Shown here piece by piece: positions 26,695 to 36,498 of a DNA stretch of 64,000 nt; position 1 is the stretch's first letter; each line of letters starts with the position of its first letter. The position numbers and the translations under genes were made by a program. The notes below the pieces were generated by a model. The model saw only the letters and a program-made list of their open reading frames with translations, searched no databases and had not been told where the DNA came from. This stretch comes from Rhodospirillaceae bacterium. Lineage in GTDB: Bacteria; Pseudomonadota; Alphaproteobacteria; UBA8366; GCA-2717185. The DNA lies in NCBI GenBank assembly GCA_002717185.1, contig PBDC01000039.1, positions 51,404-115,403 of the forward strand. The letters are read 5' to 3'.

Positions 26695-26850
26695 TCACAC
26701 CCCACAGCCTTCGAGCACGTTCAATTTGTGCCCTTCACCACCGACCACTACAGGGATTTTCGCGACACTGGCATAGGCGATCTTCATCGGATCAAATTTC
26801 GACGCCAGCGCACCTCGACCACCAGAAGTGATTGTCACCAAATGACCCAT
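26695..26850 (-). pseudogene. sucD: Remnant of sucD (C-terminal end, about 51 codons)
   Basis: On the minus strand an open 51-codon frame begins MGHLVTITSGGRGALASKF and ends NVLEGCGV with TGA two bases before sucA. It aligns with the last residues of succinyl-CoA synthetase alpha subunit, whose usual ending runs MGHAGAIVSGGKG, then K...M..AGI.V...P..LG...L.VL.G. Shared positions include MGH, SGG, G, K, M, A, P, G and VL.G. The rest of sucD is absent: the preceding DNA is a sucC fragment ending in TAA at 26853-26851. It may survive because it carries sucA's translation-initiation region (inference). It could be translated, but not as a functional subunit. Confidence 0.75.
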
Positions 26851-27148
26851 TTAATTACTCACCGGTCCAGTCTGTTTGGTAACCAGAACGTTCCACAACA
26901 TCTCGTTGGCATTTTTTTGACCTCCTAGATAAAACTAACGAACAGGCGTCACACTTTTCGTCGGAATAACTCTTGAACCAGCCAACCTCCAGGCCACCGA
27001 TTTATCCGGCTATTGACAACCCACACAGACTAACGTGACCCTGAGCGACGTTTGCCGCTACGATCACGCCGTTAGTTGGCTGCACTAGGGGGGCAGCGAA
27101 ACCAAAATTCCACGAAAGATTATTCGCCTGCAACACTTGGTTATTAAG
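26851..27148 (-). pseudogene. sucC: Remnant of sucC (N-terminal third, frame-shifted)
   Basis: Read on the minus strand in changing frames, this stretch follows the N-terminus of succinyl-CoA synthetase beta subunit. From 27148: LNNQVLQANNLSWNFGFAAP parallels MNIHEYQAKxLLRxFGVAVP; then VIVAANVAQGHV, a shift, SVWVVNSRI parallels GPVWVVKAQI before the HAGGRG loop, another shift gives GWFKSYSDEK, then a shift in a run of seven A leads to NANEMLWNVLVTKQTGP, nearly identical to the family's EMLGxxLVTxQTGP. It ends in TAA and joins directly to the sucD end. The start codon is gone (CTT for ATG), with AAGGAG still about 14 bases upstream. At least three frame changes show long-standing decay. Confidence 0.75.
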
Positions 27149-27190
27149 GGTGCCGCTCGCTCCTTAAGGTTCGATAAGAATGCGCCCCTG

Positions 27191-28210
<1,020 letters not shown>

Positions 28211-28366
28211 TTAGTGAAAATATGCACCGGCATTTTCGTGACTGAGTTCTCACTGCCAATGCCCCGATCGTGAGGCTAAAACCGCACCCGAAATCCCCAT
28301 TTTTCGCGTACCTGAGACCCTTCGCTGTGGTACGACGAAACAGGTATTAGGGGCAAGAGGAACGGG

Positions 28367-28849
28367 CTAACTATTCTGCGAAGGCCATTGTTTTTTCGTG
28401 CTCTGTCTCGCATCAAGCGCACGGTTGCGGTGATCGTTCAACAAACGCGCCATATTAGCCGGTTTAAAGCCATAAGTTTCGTTCAAAACGACCCGTTTAG
28501 GCCGCTCCTCCCCGGCCACGCTGTGATAAAATTCCACGTAGTAGCCCAAGATGCCACGCCGAACGTTGAAATCCGAAACCACGGACCACTCATATCGTTT
28601 GATCGAAAACATCTCTGCAACGTTGAAGCCCTTATTATCAGGCCAAAGCGCATAAGCATTCGGCACCAGGTGGAAGGCGAAGAAAATGGCGCCGAGCACC
28701 ATGAAGAGGGCTGGTATCCAGGCATCGCCGGTGCCCTGTATCCAAAGATGGATAAGCAGACCCGCCATGACCGCACAGGCCGCAGACAGGCCAAGGCAGC
28801 GGAGCGGTGAAGGCCGCAGAACCTCATTCTTTTCCGGCTTCTGTTTCAC
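28367..28849 (-). CDS. Small membrane protein with PH-like C-terminal part, function unknown
   Basis: This 160-residue protein has two predicted membrane helices (LGLSAACAVMAGLLIHLWI and AWIPALFMVLGAIFFAFHLV) followed by a soluble beta-rich part (NKGFNVAEMFSIKRYEWSVVSDFNVRRGILGYYVEFYH, RVVLNETYGFKPANMARLLNDHRNRAL). The layout resembles bacterial membrane PH-domain-like proteins, but I cannot name the family with confidence. Its start overlaps the end of zapE (ATGA-like), so it is probably co-translated with zapE. Confidence 0.7.
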   Translation of the reverse strand: MKQKPEKNEVLRPSPLRCLGLSAACAVMAGLLIHLWIQGTGDAWIPALFMVLGAIFFAFHLVPNAYALWPDNKGFNVAEMFSIKRYEWSVVSDFNVRRGILGYYVEFYHSVAGEERPKRVVLNETYGFKPANMARLLNDHRNRALDARQSTKKQWPSQNS

Positions 28850-29979
28850 GCAGCCACCTCGCTGCCATGTGGTGCATTCAGATATTCCTCCGATTGCATC
28901 TCCATAAGTCGGCTAACCGTGCGCTCAAACTCGAAGGCATGCCGGCCCTCTTTATAAAGTTCTCCCGGGGTCACCTCAGCGCCCATAACGAGATTGCATT
29001 TGTGCTCATATAGTTCGTCGATCAGTAACATGAAGCGTTTGGCTTCGTTTCGGCGCGCCTCCGGCATTTTCGGCACCCCATTCAGAACGATCGTGTGATA
29101 GCGCTCCGCCACCGCTATGTAGTCAACAGCGCCGCGTGCTTCGGCACAGAGTTGCTCGAAGCTGAACCAAGCAACACCCCGCGCCGCGCGGGACACTGCC
29201 AAGACTCGACCTTTCAATTCAACCTCGTCCGGCTGAGCAATAGCACCTTCCGTCAGGGCAGCGAAATCCTTCTCAAGCGCATCCGTGGTCGCCTTGCCCA
29301 GAGGCGACAAATAGACCTGCATGTGCATTAGCCGCTCGTGTCGATAATCTGTTGGTGAATCTAGATGCATCACGTCGAGCTTTTCCTTAATCAGGTCGAT
29401 AAACCGCAGGAATAACTCACGGTTGAGGCCATCTTTGTACAAGACATCCGGTGCAAAATTCGATGTCGCGACGATAACAACGCCTCGGGCGAAAAGTGCC
29501 TCAAACAACCGGCCCAAGATCATCGCATCTGCAATATCGACAACATGAAATTCGTCGAAGCAAAGTAACCAAGCACCCTTTGCGACGTCATCAGCAATGG
29601 GGATAATGGGATCGCCATCGCGACTATCCTTAGGTTGCTTGCGCCACGCGTGCAGCTTCTCCTGAACCTCGATCATAAATTCATGAAAATGAACGCGGCG
29701 CTTCTGTGCAATGATGGATTTTTCGAAGAACAAATCCATCAGCATCGACTTGCCGCGGCCCACACCGCCGTAAATATAGAGGCCCATAGGCGGATCGGCG
29801 ACCTGGCGGATGAGGCCGAGCCGCGCCTTCCAGCCAGTCATCCCGGTGGTCGGGTCGTAATCCTTCAGGTCATTGTGCAGGCTCTGAAACTTTTCGATTG
29901 TGTGTTCCTGCATCTGGTCCGCCTGCAGCTCTCCATTCCGTTTCATCTCCAGATAGGCGCAAAGGGGCCCGTCCTGCAT
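28846..29979 (-). CDS. zapE: Cell division ATPase ZapE (AFG1/LACE1 family)
   Basis: The 377-residue AAA-type ATPase has YIYGGVGRGKSMLMDLFFE (Walker A), the Walker B segment WLLCFDEFHVVDIADAMILGRLFEALFARGVVIVATSNFAPD, and RFIDLIKEKLDVMHLDSPTDYR, all typical of ZapE. In E. coli ZapE acts on the Z ring; the mitochondrial relatives act in protein quality control. It begins immediately after the stop of the SDR gene with no spacer, and many alphaproteobacteria place zapE just upstream of mdh, as here. Confidence 0.9.
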   Translation of the reverse strand: MQDGPLCAYLEMKRNGELQADQMQEHTIEKFQSLHNDLKDYDPTTGMTGWKARLGLIRQVADPPMGLYIYGGVGRGKSMLMDLFFEKSIIAQKRRVHFHEFMIEVQEKLHAWRKQPKDSRDGDPIIPIADDVAKGAWLLCFDEFHVVDIADAMILGRLFEALFARGVVIVATSNFAPDVLYKDGLNRELFLRFIDLIKEKLDVMHLDSPTDYRHERLMHMQVYLSPLGKATTDALEKDFAALTEGAIAQPDEVELKGRVLAVSRAARGVAWFSFEQLCAEARGAVDYIAVAERYHTIVLNGVPKMPEARRNEAKRFMLLIDELYEHKCNLVMGAEVTPGELYKEGRHAFEFERTVSRLMEMQSEEYLNAPHGSEVAA

Positions 29980-30729
29980 CTAAAATCCTCCGGCGACCGG
30001 CAGCACTGCGCCAGTTGTGTATGCTGATTCCGAAGAGAGCAGAAACCGGATCGCTGCCGCCATCTCGTCCGGCGTCCCAGCGCGGCCCAACGGAATGACC
30101 GACGACAAACGATCAATACGCCCGGGCTCTCCCGCTTTGGCATGAAGTTCAGTAGCCGTCAGGCCAGGCGAAACAGCGTTCACGCGGATACCTTCACCGG
30201 CAACCTCCACCGCCAGACCAACTGTCATCGTATTCATGGCACCCTTTGTGGCCGCATAATGCACCCACTCCCCGGCCGAACCGCGTGTCGCCGCTGTAGA
30301 GGATATATTCACGATCGATCCGCCCTTACCACCATATGCGGTCGACATCCGTCGTACCGCCTCTCGGCAGCAAAGAATTGGACCGATAAAGTTTACACCA
30401 CTGACATAGCGTAAGGTCTCTTCGGTAACAGAGTCGATGCGCGAGAACCCGCCGGTCACGCCGGCATTATTGACTAGCGCACTAAGCACCCCAAGCTCCC
30501 GGTCAACCGTCTCGAACATCGTCAGGATATCCGCTTCCACAGCATTATCCGCCACAATCGCGAGCCCGCGCTGGCCGATTTTTTCTATATCGGCGACGAC
30601 AGCCTTTGCCGCCACCTCATTCGATAGATAGGAAAACGCGACGTCGTAGCCGTCAGCCGCCAGCAAACGTGCCGTCGCCGCGCCAATGCCGCGACTACCG
30701 TCTGTAATCAGAGCGATCGGTGCTGTCAT
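29980..30729 (-). CDS. SDR family oxidoreductase
   Basis: This 249-residue protein is a classical short-chain dehydrogenase/reductase close to FabG-type and sugar dehydrogenases. The active-site Ser and Tyr-xxx-Lys appear as NISSTAATRG and VHYAATKGAMNTM, with NNAGVTGGFSRI and VSPGLTATELH. The cofactor loop reads TDGSRGIG where TGGSRGIG is usual, so Asp replaces the first glycine of the TGxxxGxG motif. Its ATG overlaps the stop of the upstream dehydrogenase gene (ATGA). The pair with a sugar-acid-type dehydrogenase suggests a carbohydrate or hydroxyacid pathway (inference). Confidence 0.88.
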   Translation of the reverse strand: MTAPIALITDGSRGIGAATARLLAADGYDVAFSYLSNEVAAKAVVADIEKIGQRGLAIVADNAVEADILTMFETVDRELGVLSALVNNAGVTGGFSRIDSVTEETLRYVSGVNFIGPILCCREAVRRMSTAYGGKGGSIVNISSTAATRGSAGEWVHYAATKGAMNTMTVGLAVEVAGEGIRVNAVSPGLTATELHAKAGEPGRIDRLSSVIPLGRAGTPDEMAAAIRFLLSSESAYTTGAVLPVAGGF

Positions 30730-32090
30730 TCTGCCGCCCGCGCGTTTCGGCGATCGCGCGTCTCCATCTCGCGGCGAAAGCGCACGGTCGAATCGTTCTC
30801 GTCATAAGTAACATCGGCCCAGCAAACCGGCTGCCCCGCCGTGACCGGTGTCTTCAAGGTCATATCATGCGCCAACCCGATGGGTAGCCCACCCAGCGAC
30901 AGGGAGTCTTCCGACCGCATCAGCTTACCCCACACCGTGTATCCGCCTTCACCGTCCAGAACCTCACCCACCTTAAGGTCCCGCTTCGCGGTCGCGACCA
31001 CATCGCCGCGCCACCCGGTCACCGCGCCCGTAGGCTCGCCCCGCAGCGCAGCGCTGGCGACGGAGATGCCAAGTTCAAGTCCAATCAGATGGAAGGGTTT
31101 ATACATGGCGCTGTAACGGCCAGTCTCGTCGGTCATCAGCCCGTATTCAGCAAAGCACCGCTCTACATAATCGTTTGGCGCCTCGAAGGTCACGTATACG
31201 CCCCAGCGCAGATCGCCGACCACATGTCGCCCGTCACGCTCCTCGCTGGAAATGACTTCTACCGTGCCCTTCTCTGCCAAAACACCGCCATCGCTTCTCG
31301 GTCGCAAAATGTGCGCCAGGTCCTGCACCCCACAAGCAGGAAACATCAGGCCATCCTTTGGCGCAGCAAGCCCAGTGGCGTTCACCACCGCCGCCATCTC
31401 AATCCCTGATTTGGTGCCGTCCAAGAAGGAGTTGAACATTTTCGGATTCATGCCGCCTTCCGCAGCTTGTTCGGGCCTTATCCCATAATGATCCCAGACT
31501 GTTCCCGGAGTGGAAGAATGATAGTGCGGTAGGTACTTTGTGCCCTTGCCGGCACAAATCACCTCAAAGCCGCAGCTGCGCGCCCAGTCAATCATCTCGC
31601 AGATCAGCGCGGGTTGGTCGCCATAGGCCATGGAGTAGACAATGCCGGCCGCCGCTGCCTTCTCGGCCAACAAGGGCCCGGCTAACACGTCGGCTTCCAC
31701 ATTGACCATGATGATATGGGTTCCATGTGCGCAAGCGAGCAGCGCGTGGCGCACACCGGCTGCGGGACTGCCGGTCGAGTCCACCACAACATCTACCGCG
31801 GCGATTAACGCTTCAGCATTCTCAGTAATGAATGTCGTGCCATTGGTGCGGGCTTCGTCGAAAGAGGAAGCAACGTATTGCGACTCGGGCCAGCCTATTT
31901 GATCCAGGGCGGCACGTGCGTTATCTGGCGCCAAGTCGGCGACCCCGAGCACGTGAATGCCAGCGGTTCGAGGAGCCTGCGACAGGTACATTGAGCCGAA
32001 TTTTCCGGCGCCGATCACGCCGACGCGAACTGCGTTATCTGCCGCGGCGCGCTGAGCGAGCATGCTGTGCAAGTTCATGGACGATACCAC
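30726..32090 (-). CDS. Gfo/Idh/MocA- or homoserine-dehydrogenase-like NAD(P)-dependent oxidoreductase with SAF-like domain
   Basis: This 454-residue protein has an N-terminal Rossmann fold (VRVGVIGAGKFGSMYLSQAPRTAGIHVLGVADL) and motifs such as VDVVVDSTGSPAAGVRHALLACAHGTHIIMVNVEADVLAGPLL and CAGKGTKYLPHYHSSTPGTVWDHYG. The last part (residues about 365-440, GWRGDVVATAKRDLKVGEVLDGEGGYTVWGKL) looks like a SAF domain, as in a group annotated as SAF-domain or homoserine dehydrogenase-like oxidoreductases of sugar-acid metabolism. The exact reaction is not certain. It heads a short operon with the SDR, zapE and the PH-like protein. Confidence 0.8.
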   Translation of the reverse strand: MVSSMNLHSMLAQRAAADNAVRVGVIGAGKFGSMYLSQAPRTAGIHVLGVADLAPDNARAALDQIGWPESQYVASSFDEARTNGTTFITENAEALIAAVDVVVDSTGSPAAGVRHALLACAHGTHIIMVNVEADVLAGPLLAEKAAAAGIVYSMAYGDQPALICEMIDWARSCGFEVICAGKGTKYLPHYHSSTPGTVWDHYGIRPEQAAEGGMNPKMFNSFLDGTKSGIEMAAVVNATGLAAPKDGLMFPACGVQDLAHILRPRSDGGVLAEKGTVEVISSEERDGRHVVGDLRWGVYVTFEAPNDYVERCFAEYGLMTDETGRYSAMYKPFHLIGLELGISVASAALRGEPTGAVTGWRGDVVATAKRDLKVGEVLDGEGGYTVWGKLMRSEDSLSLGGLPIGLAHDMTLKTPVTAGQPVCWADVTYDENDSTVRFRREMETRDRRNARAAE

Positions 32091-32824
32091 TTGACGTTCC
32101 GAATGGGCGGCAAAATCCCAAATTCCCGACGAACAGGCAAGCGCTGTTAATTGTCGCGAAACTTGTTCCTATTAAGCTGGGCTTCATTTTAGAAAAATTT
32201 CGAGTCGCCGGTAAATTCATGGCCATCGACTTATAGATGACGCCCATACTCGACCTGCAGCGAGGTACCTTGGCAAAGAGTTTGCGAAGCAGCTGCTGCG
32301 ACCTCACGGCGGTGTACGTTACTGCCCTACCGTTCACCTCACACAGCAACCATCTGCAGCCTGCATCCTGGCGACAACCCTTGGCATCTCAAAATCGACC
32401 ATCGCCCGAGCACTAGACCTCCCTAGCACACGCTATCTTCTGCGTGGCAAAATCTATTATGAAAATTGCCACTCGATACTGGTGCAGCGCACCATCAAAG
32501 GTTCGGTTCAACTCTCAGAATTTTTCTACCTGTTCCATAATTTGTTATCGCAAGCACAGCCTCTGCAGAATCCGCCTAAAGAGAAAATGGATAAGATAGA
32601 GAGATTGCCTCTATGTAGGCGTTTGGACTAGTCCGGAGATGGCGAATACACCAGAGAGACGGATCCTCAAGCTAAGAGAAGACAAGAATTCGAATTTGAA
32701 TTGCGCCTTCTACTTTGTAGAGGCGCGAACATCTCAAATATCACCAAGACCAGTGAGCCACCCCCTAGCGCGGCCGACTAAGGACTATCCCGAAAAAAAA
32801 TCCTGCGCGGTTAAGGTTTCGTGC
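32091..32824. other. 734-base gap, no intact gene; possible remnant and a hairpin
   Basis: No gene is supported. One plus-strand frame is open for 138 codons (32215-32631) without a good start; its middle (ILATTLGISKSTIARALDL) looks like a helix-turn-helix, so it may be a remnant of a DNA-binding protein, but no family is recognisable. At 32703-32726 a 10-base-pair hairpin with one bulged T and a TTT loop (arms GCGCCT-CTAC / GTAGAGGCGC) is present without a following T run. The left end must hold the promoter of the minus-strand dehydrogenase operon. Confidence 0.35.
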
Positions 32825-33754
32825 TCAATATCCCAACTCTTTATCCACAGTATTAAGCGGCACCTCACCGGCTTGGATGCGGCGAATATTGGCAACCACC
32901 TGCTTTATAGCCGAAACCTGCTGGGTGACGCTGGCAATGTGCGGCGTCAAGGTGACCCTCGGATGCGTCCAGAACGGACTGTCGGTTGGCAGCGGCTCGG
33001 TGCGGAATACGTCAAGCGTCGCGCCGGCGAGCTGACCGTTGTCTAGCGCTACCACGATATCCTCTTCGACCTGATGACCGCCGCGACCAGCATTGATCAG
33101 CCAGGCACCCCTCGGCAGTTTGGAAAACAGGTCGCGATTGAGGATGCCTTCGGTCTCAGCCGTCAAAGGCAACAAGCAGACGAGAATCTCAGTACGCGTC
33201 AAAAACGAATCGAGACCGGTGGCCCCATGAAAGGATTGCACGCCCTCGATCTGTTTAGGCGTGCGCGACCAACTCGCCAAATCGAATTTCAGCGCGTGCA
33301 GCACTCGCGCACAATCCTGCCCGAGTACACCGATGCCCAAAAGTCCAACCTTGCGGCTCGGAGCAGTGGGAGTAATCAGCTCATGCCAGACATTTTCGCG
33401 CTGCTGCTGCTCCAGCGTCGGCACTTCCCGGTGATAACGGAGCACATGCATCGTGATATATTCAGTCATGCCTTGTGTCAGTTCCGGCTCAACCATGCGC
33501 ACGATTGGCACGTCATACGGCAAGTCAGGGTCCTTTAAGAGATGATCCACCCCAGCGCCGATAGAAAAGATACATTTCAGGTTAGGGAATTTACGTAATG
33601 TGCCCGGCTCCGGCGCCCAAACGAAGGCGTATTCGATATCAGCTACGTCACCCGGCACAGCCCAGTCGCGCACCGGCATCTCCGGCATAGCCTCGCTGAA
33701 TACGTCACTCCAAGATCGGGAATGATCCAAATCAGGTTTCATGATTAGGGTCAT
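32825..33754 (-). CDS. ghrA: Glyoxylate/hydroxypyruvate reductase-type D-2-hydroxyacid dehydrogenase
   Basis: The 309-residue protein resembles GhrA. It shows LLKDPDLPYDVPIVRMVEPELTQGMTEYITMHVLRYHREVP, the NAD(P) fold VGLLGIGVLGQDCARVL, the SWSRTPK segment favouring NADP, and the catalytic residues in INAGRGGHQVEEDIVVALDNGQLAGATLDVFRTEPLP (Arg, Glu) and HPRVTLTPHIAS (His). It reduces glyoxylate or hydroxypyruvate. It is 28 bases after yejF on the same strand and may be read through from that operon. The gene symbol is by family similarity. Confidence 0.83.
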   Translation of the reverse strand: MTLIMKPDLDHSRSWSDVFSEAMPEMPVRDWAVPGDVADIEYAFVWAPEPGTLRKFPNLKCIFSIGAGVDHLLKDPDLPYDVPIVRMVEPELTQGMTEYITMHVLRYHREVPTLEQQQRENVWHELITPTAPSRKVGLLGIGVLGQDCARVLHALKFDLASWSRTPKQIEGVQSFHGATGLDSFLTRTEILVCLLPLTAETEGILNRDLFSKLPRGAWLINAGRGGHQVEEDIVVALDNGQLAGATLDVFRTEPLPTDSPFWTHPRVTLTPHIASVTQQVSAIKQVVANIRRIQAGEVPLNTVDKELGY

Positions 33755-33782
33755 ACGTCACCTTACTTTATTAGATGGGGGC

Positions 33783-35423
33783 TTACATGCGAACAACGCC
33801 ATCGGCAACCGTGCGTTCGTCGAACTCCATGTCGAACGCCGCCGCCATCAGCGCCTTAGTGTAGGGCTCAACTGGATTGTCGAAGATGGTTTCGGCCACC
33901 CCCTCCTCCACAACCTTCCCATCTTTCATAACGATGACATAGTCGGAAAGCGCACGCACCACCTTCAGATCGTGGCTTATAAACAAATAGGCTAGGCCGT
34001 ACTTGCGTTGCAGGCCGCTCAGCAGGTCGACGATTTGCGACTGCACAGACATATCGAGCGCAGAGGTCGGTTCGTCAAGAACGATGAAACGAGGCCGCAG
34101 CACCATAGTCCGGGCAATGGCTATGCGTTGACGCTGTCCACCGGAGAACTCATGAGGGTAACGGAAACGGCTTTCCGGTTCCAGGTCGACGTCGTGCAGC
34201 GCCTCGACAACCCTGGCGTCACGCGCCGCTGCGTTACAATCAGGATCGTGGATCCTAAGCCCTTCCGCAATGATCTCGCCAACGGACATGCGCGGTGACA
34301 ACGACCCGAACGGATCCTGGAATACCACTTGCATCTGCCGCCTAAGAGGCCGCAGACCCGAAACCGAAAGCCCCTGAATATCCTGACCTTCAAACCGAAT
34401 GTCACCCGTCGATTTTTCGAGCCGCAGCAGCGCCATACCGAGCGTGGTCTTGCCCGATCCGGATTCGCCCACGACACCAACCGTCTGGCCTTGGCGCACT
34501 GTCACGCTGATCCCATCGACCGCCCGGAGATGGTCGACAGTGCGGCGCAGCAATCCCTTCTTGATTGGGAACCAGACCTTCACGTTATCGCTCTCGATGA
34601 CCAGCGGTGCTGCGTGTTCCGGTGCCGACTTGCTGCCCTTCGGCTCCGCCACTAACAAGCGTTGCGTGTATTCGTGCTGCGGGTCGGTAAACAAAGAGGT
34701 GGTTTCACCTGTCTCGACGATCTCACCGTTGGACATTACGCAGACGCGGTCGGCGATCTTTCGCACGATACCCAAGTCGTGGGTGATGAACAGCATCGCC
34801 ATGCCGAACTCAGCCTGCAGAACCTTTAACAGTTTCAGAATCTGCGCCTGAATAGTCACGTCCAGCGCGGTAGTCGGTTCATCGGCTATTAGTAGGTCCG
34901 GCTCATTCGCCAGCGCCATAGCGATCATTACCCGTTGACGCTGCCCTCCGGAAAGTTCGTGCGGATAAGCGGTGAGCCGCTGTTCCGCATTGGTCAGACC
35001 GACCAACTGCAGAAGCTCCAAGACGCGAGCACGCGCATCAGTCTCAGACAATCCTTTGTGCAAGATCAGCGTTTCGGCAATTTGCTTTTGCAGCGTGTGC
35101 AGCGGATTGAGCGACGACATCGGTTCTTGGAAGATCATCGAAATCCGGTTGCCGCGTATGCTCCGCAGAGTCGCCTCGTCGGCGCCCAACACCTCATCAT
35201 CCTGGAACCGCACCGACCCACTAGGATGGTGCGCCAAGGGATATGGAAGTAATTGCAATACAGAAAGGGCCGTCACCGACTTGCCAGACCCTGACTCGCC
35301 AACCAATGCCACCGTCTCCCCTTTGGCGATGTCAAATGAGATATGGCGAACGGCATCGACGTCACCACCTGGCGTCGAAAAGCAGACCGATAGATTGTCA
35401 ATTGAGAGAAGTTTTTCCATCAT
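33783..35423 (-). CDS. yejF: Peptide ABC transporter, fused double ATP-binding protein YejF
   Basis: The 546-residue protein holds two ATP-binding cassettes. The first has GESGSGKSVTALSVL and LSGGQRQRVMIAMALANEPDLLIADEPTTALDV; the second has GESGSGKTTLGMALL and FSGGQRQRIAIARTMVLRPRFIVLDEPTSALDM. Both end with the oligopeptide/nickel transporter C-terminal extension. It powers the YejBE permease for import of peptides (and microcin C in E. coli). Two adjacent ATGs at 35423 and 35420 are possible; a longer frame to 35492 would overlap yejE. Confidence 0.92.
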   Translation of the reverse strand: MMEKLLSIDNLSVCFSTPGGDVDAVRHISFDIAKGETVALVGESGSGKSVTALSVLQLLPYPLAHHPSGSVRFQDDEVLGADEATLRSIRGNRISMIFQEPMSSLNPLHTLQKQIAETLILHKGLSETDARARVLELLQLVGLTNAEQRLTAYPHELSGGQRQRVMIAMALANEPDLLIADEPTTALDVTIQAQILKLLKVLQAEFGMAMLFITHDLGIVRKIADRVCVMSNGEIVETGETTSLFTDPQHEYTQRLLVAEPKGSKSAPEHAAPLVIESDNVKVWFPIKKGLLRRTVDHLRAVDGISVTVRQGQTVGVVGESGSGKTTLGMALLRLEKSTGDIRFEGQDIQGLSVSGLRPLRRQMQVVFQDPFGSLSPRMSVGEIIAEGLRIHDPDCNAAARDARVVEALHDVDLEPESRFRYPHEFSGGQRQRIAIARTMVLRPRFIVLDEPTSALDMSVQSQIVDLLSGLQRKYGLAYLFISHDLKVVRALSDYVIVMKDGKVVEEGVAETIFDNPVEPYTKALMAAAFDMEFDERTVADGVVRM

Positions 35424-35433
35424 TATGCCCACA

Positions 35434-36498
35434 CTACCGCTGCGTCTTGCGCGGGTCGAACGCATCGCGCACAGCTTCACCAACAAAGACAAGCAAGGTC
35501 AGCATGACGCTGATTACGATGAACCCGGTAATGCCGAGCCACGGCGCCTGCAGATTGTCCTTACCCTGTTTCAGAAGTTCGCCTAGCGAAGGCGAACCAG
35601 GCGGCAAGCCGAAGCCTAGGAAATCAAGCGAGGTCAAGGTGACCAAGGCGCCCGAAGTAATGAAGGGTAAGAAAGTCAGGGTCGCGACCATCGCATTTGG
35701 CAGGACGTGCCGGAACATGATTTTGCGGTCCGACACACCCAGCGCCCGCGCCGCCCTTACATATTCAAAATTTCGTGCCCGTAGCACCTCGGCGCGCACA
35801 AGTCCTACTAACGCCGTCCAGCTGAACAACAGCATCAGTCCGAGCAGCCACCAGAAGTTTGGCGTCACGATGCTGGCCAGGATGATAAGGATAAACAATA
35901 CTGGCATGCCTGCCCAGATTTCGATCAGCCGCTGACCGATCAGATCGAGCAACCCACCGAAATAGCCCTGCAAAGCACCGGCTGCGATGCCAATCAGCGA
36001 GCTAAAGAAGGTTAGAATCAGCCCAAAACTAACCGAAATGCGGAAGCCATATATCATCCGCGCGACCACATCGCGCGCCTGGTCGTCGGTGCCAAGCCAG
36101 TTGCGGGCCGTTGGCGGCGAGGGCGCCGGCACACCCAGGTCGGTGATGTTAGTGTCGTAGCGGAAGCGTATAGGTGGCCAAAGTAACCAGCCCTTCTTCT
36201 CGATCAGCTCAACGACAAACGGATCAGTGTAATCCGCTTCTGTCGGAAATTCGCCACCGAATTCGGTCTCCGCATAGGAGACCAGAAAGGGCATGTAGAA
36301 ACTGCCATCATATTCGACCAAGATCGGCCGGTCGTTAGCGATCACTTCCGCAATAAGCGAGGCGACGAAAAGTGACAGGAAGATCCATAGCGACCAGAAG
36401 CCGCGCTTGTTGGCCTTGAAATTGTTGATCCGCCGTCGTGTAAGTGGACGGATCGCAAACCCTAGAAACCGGTTCTCTTTGATCGCCACACCTGTCAT
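35434..36498 (-). CDS. yejE: Peptide ABC transporter permease YejE
   Basis: The 354-residue permease has the N-terminal OppC-type region ([51 protein letters not shown]), a periplasmic segment with [25 protein letters not shown], and the cytoplasmic EAA-type loop [21 protein letters not shown] near the C-terminus. Length and the large [11 protein letters not shown] loop fit YejE. It overlaps yejB by four bases (ATGA), so translation is coupled. Confidence 0.92.
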   Translation of the reverse strand: MTGVAIKENRFLGFAIRPLTRRRINNFKANKRGFWSLWIFLSLFVASLIAEVIANDRPILVEYDGSFYMPFLVSYAETEFGGEFPTEADYTDPFVVELIEKKGWLLWPPIRFRYDTNITDLGVPAPSPPTARNWLGTDDQARDVVARMIYGFRISVSFGLILTFFSSLIGIAAGALQGYFGGLLDLIGQRLIEIWAGMPVLFILIILASIVTPNFWWLLGLMLLFSWTALVGLVRAEVLRARNFEYVRAARALGVSDRKIMFRHVLPNAMVATLTFLPFITSGALVTLTSLDFLGFGLPPGSPSLGELLKQGKDNLQAPWLGITGFIVISVMLTLLVFVGEAVRDAFDPRKTQR

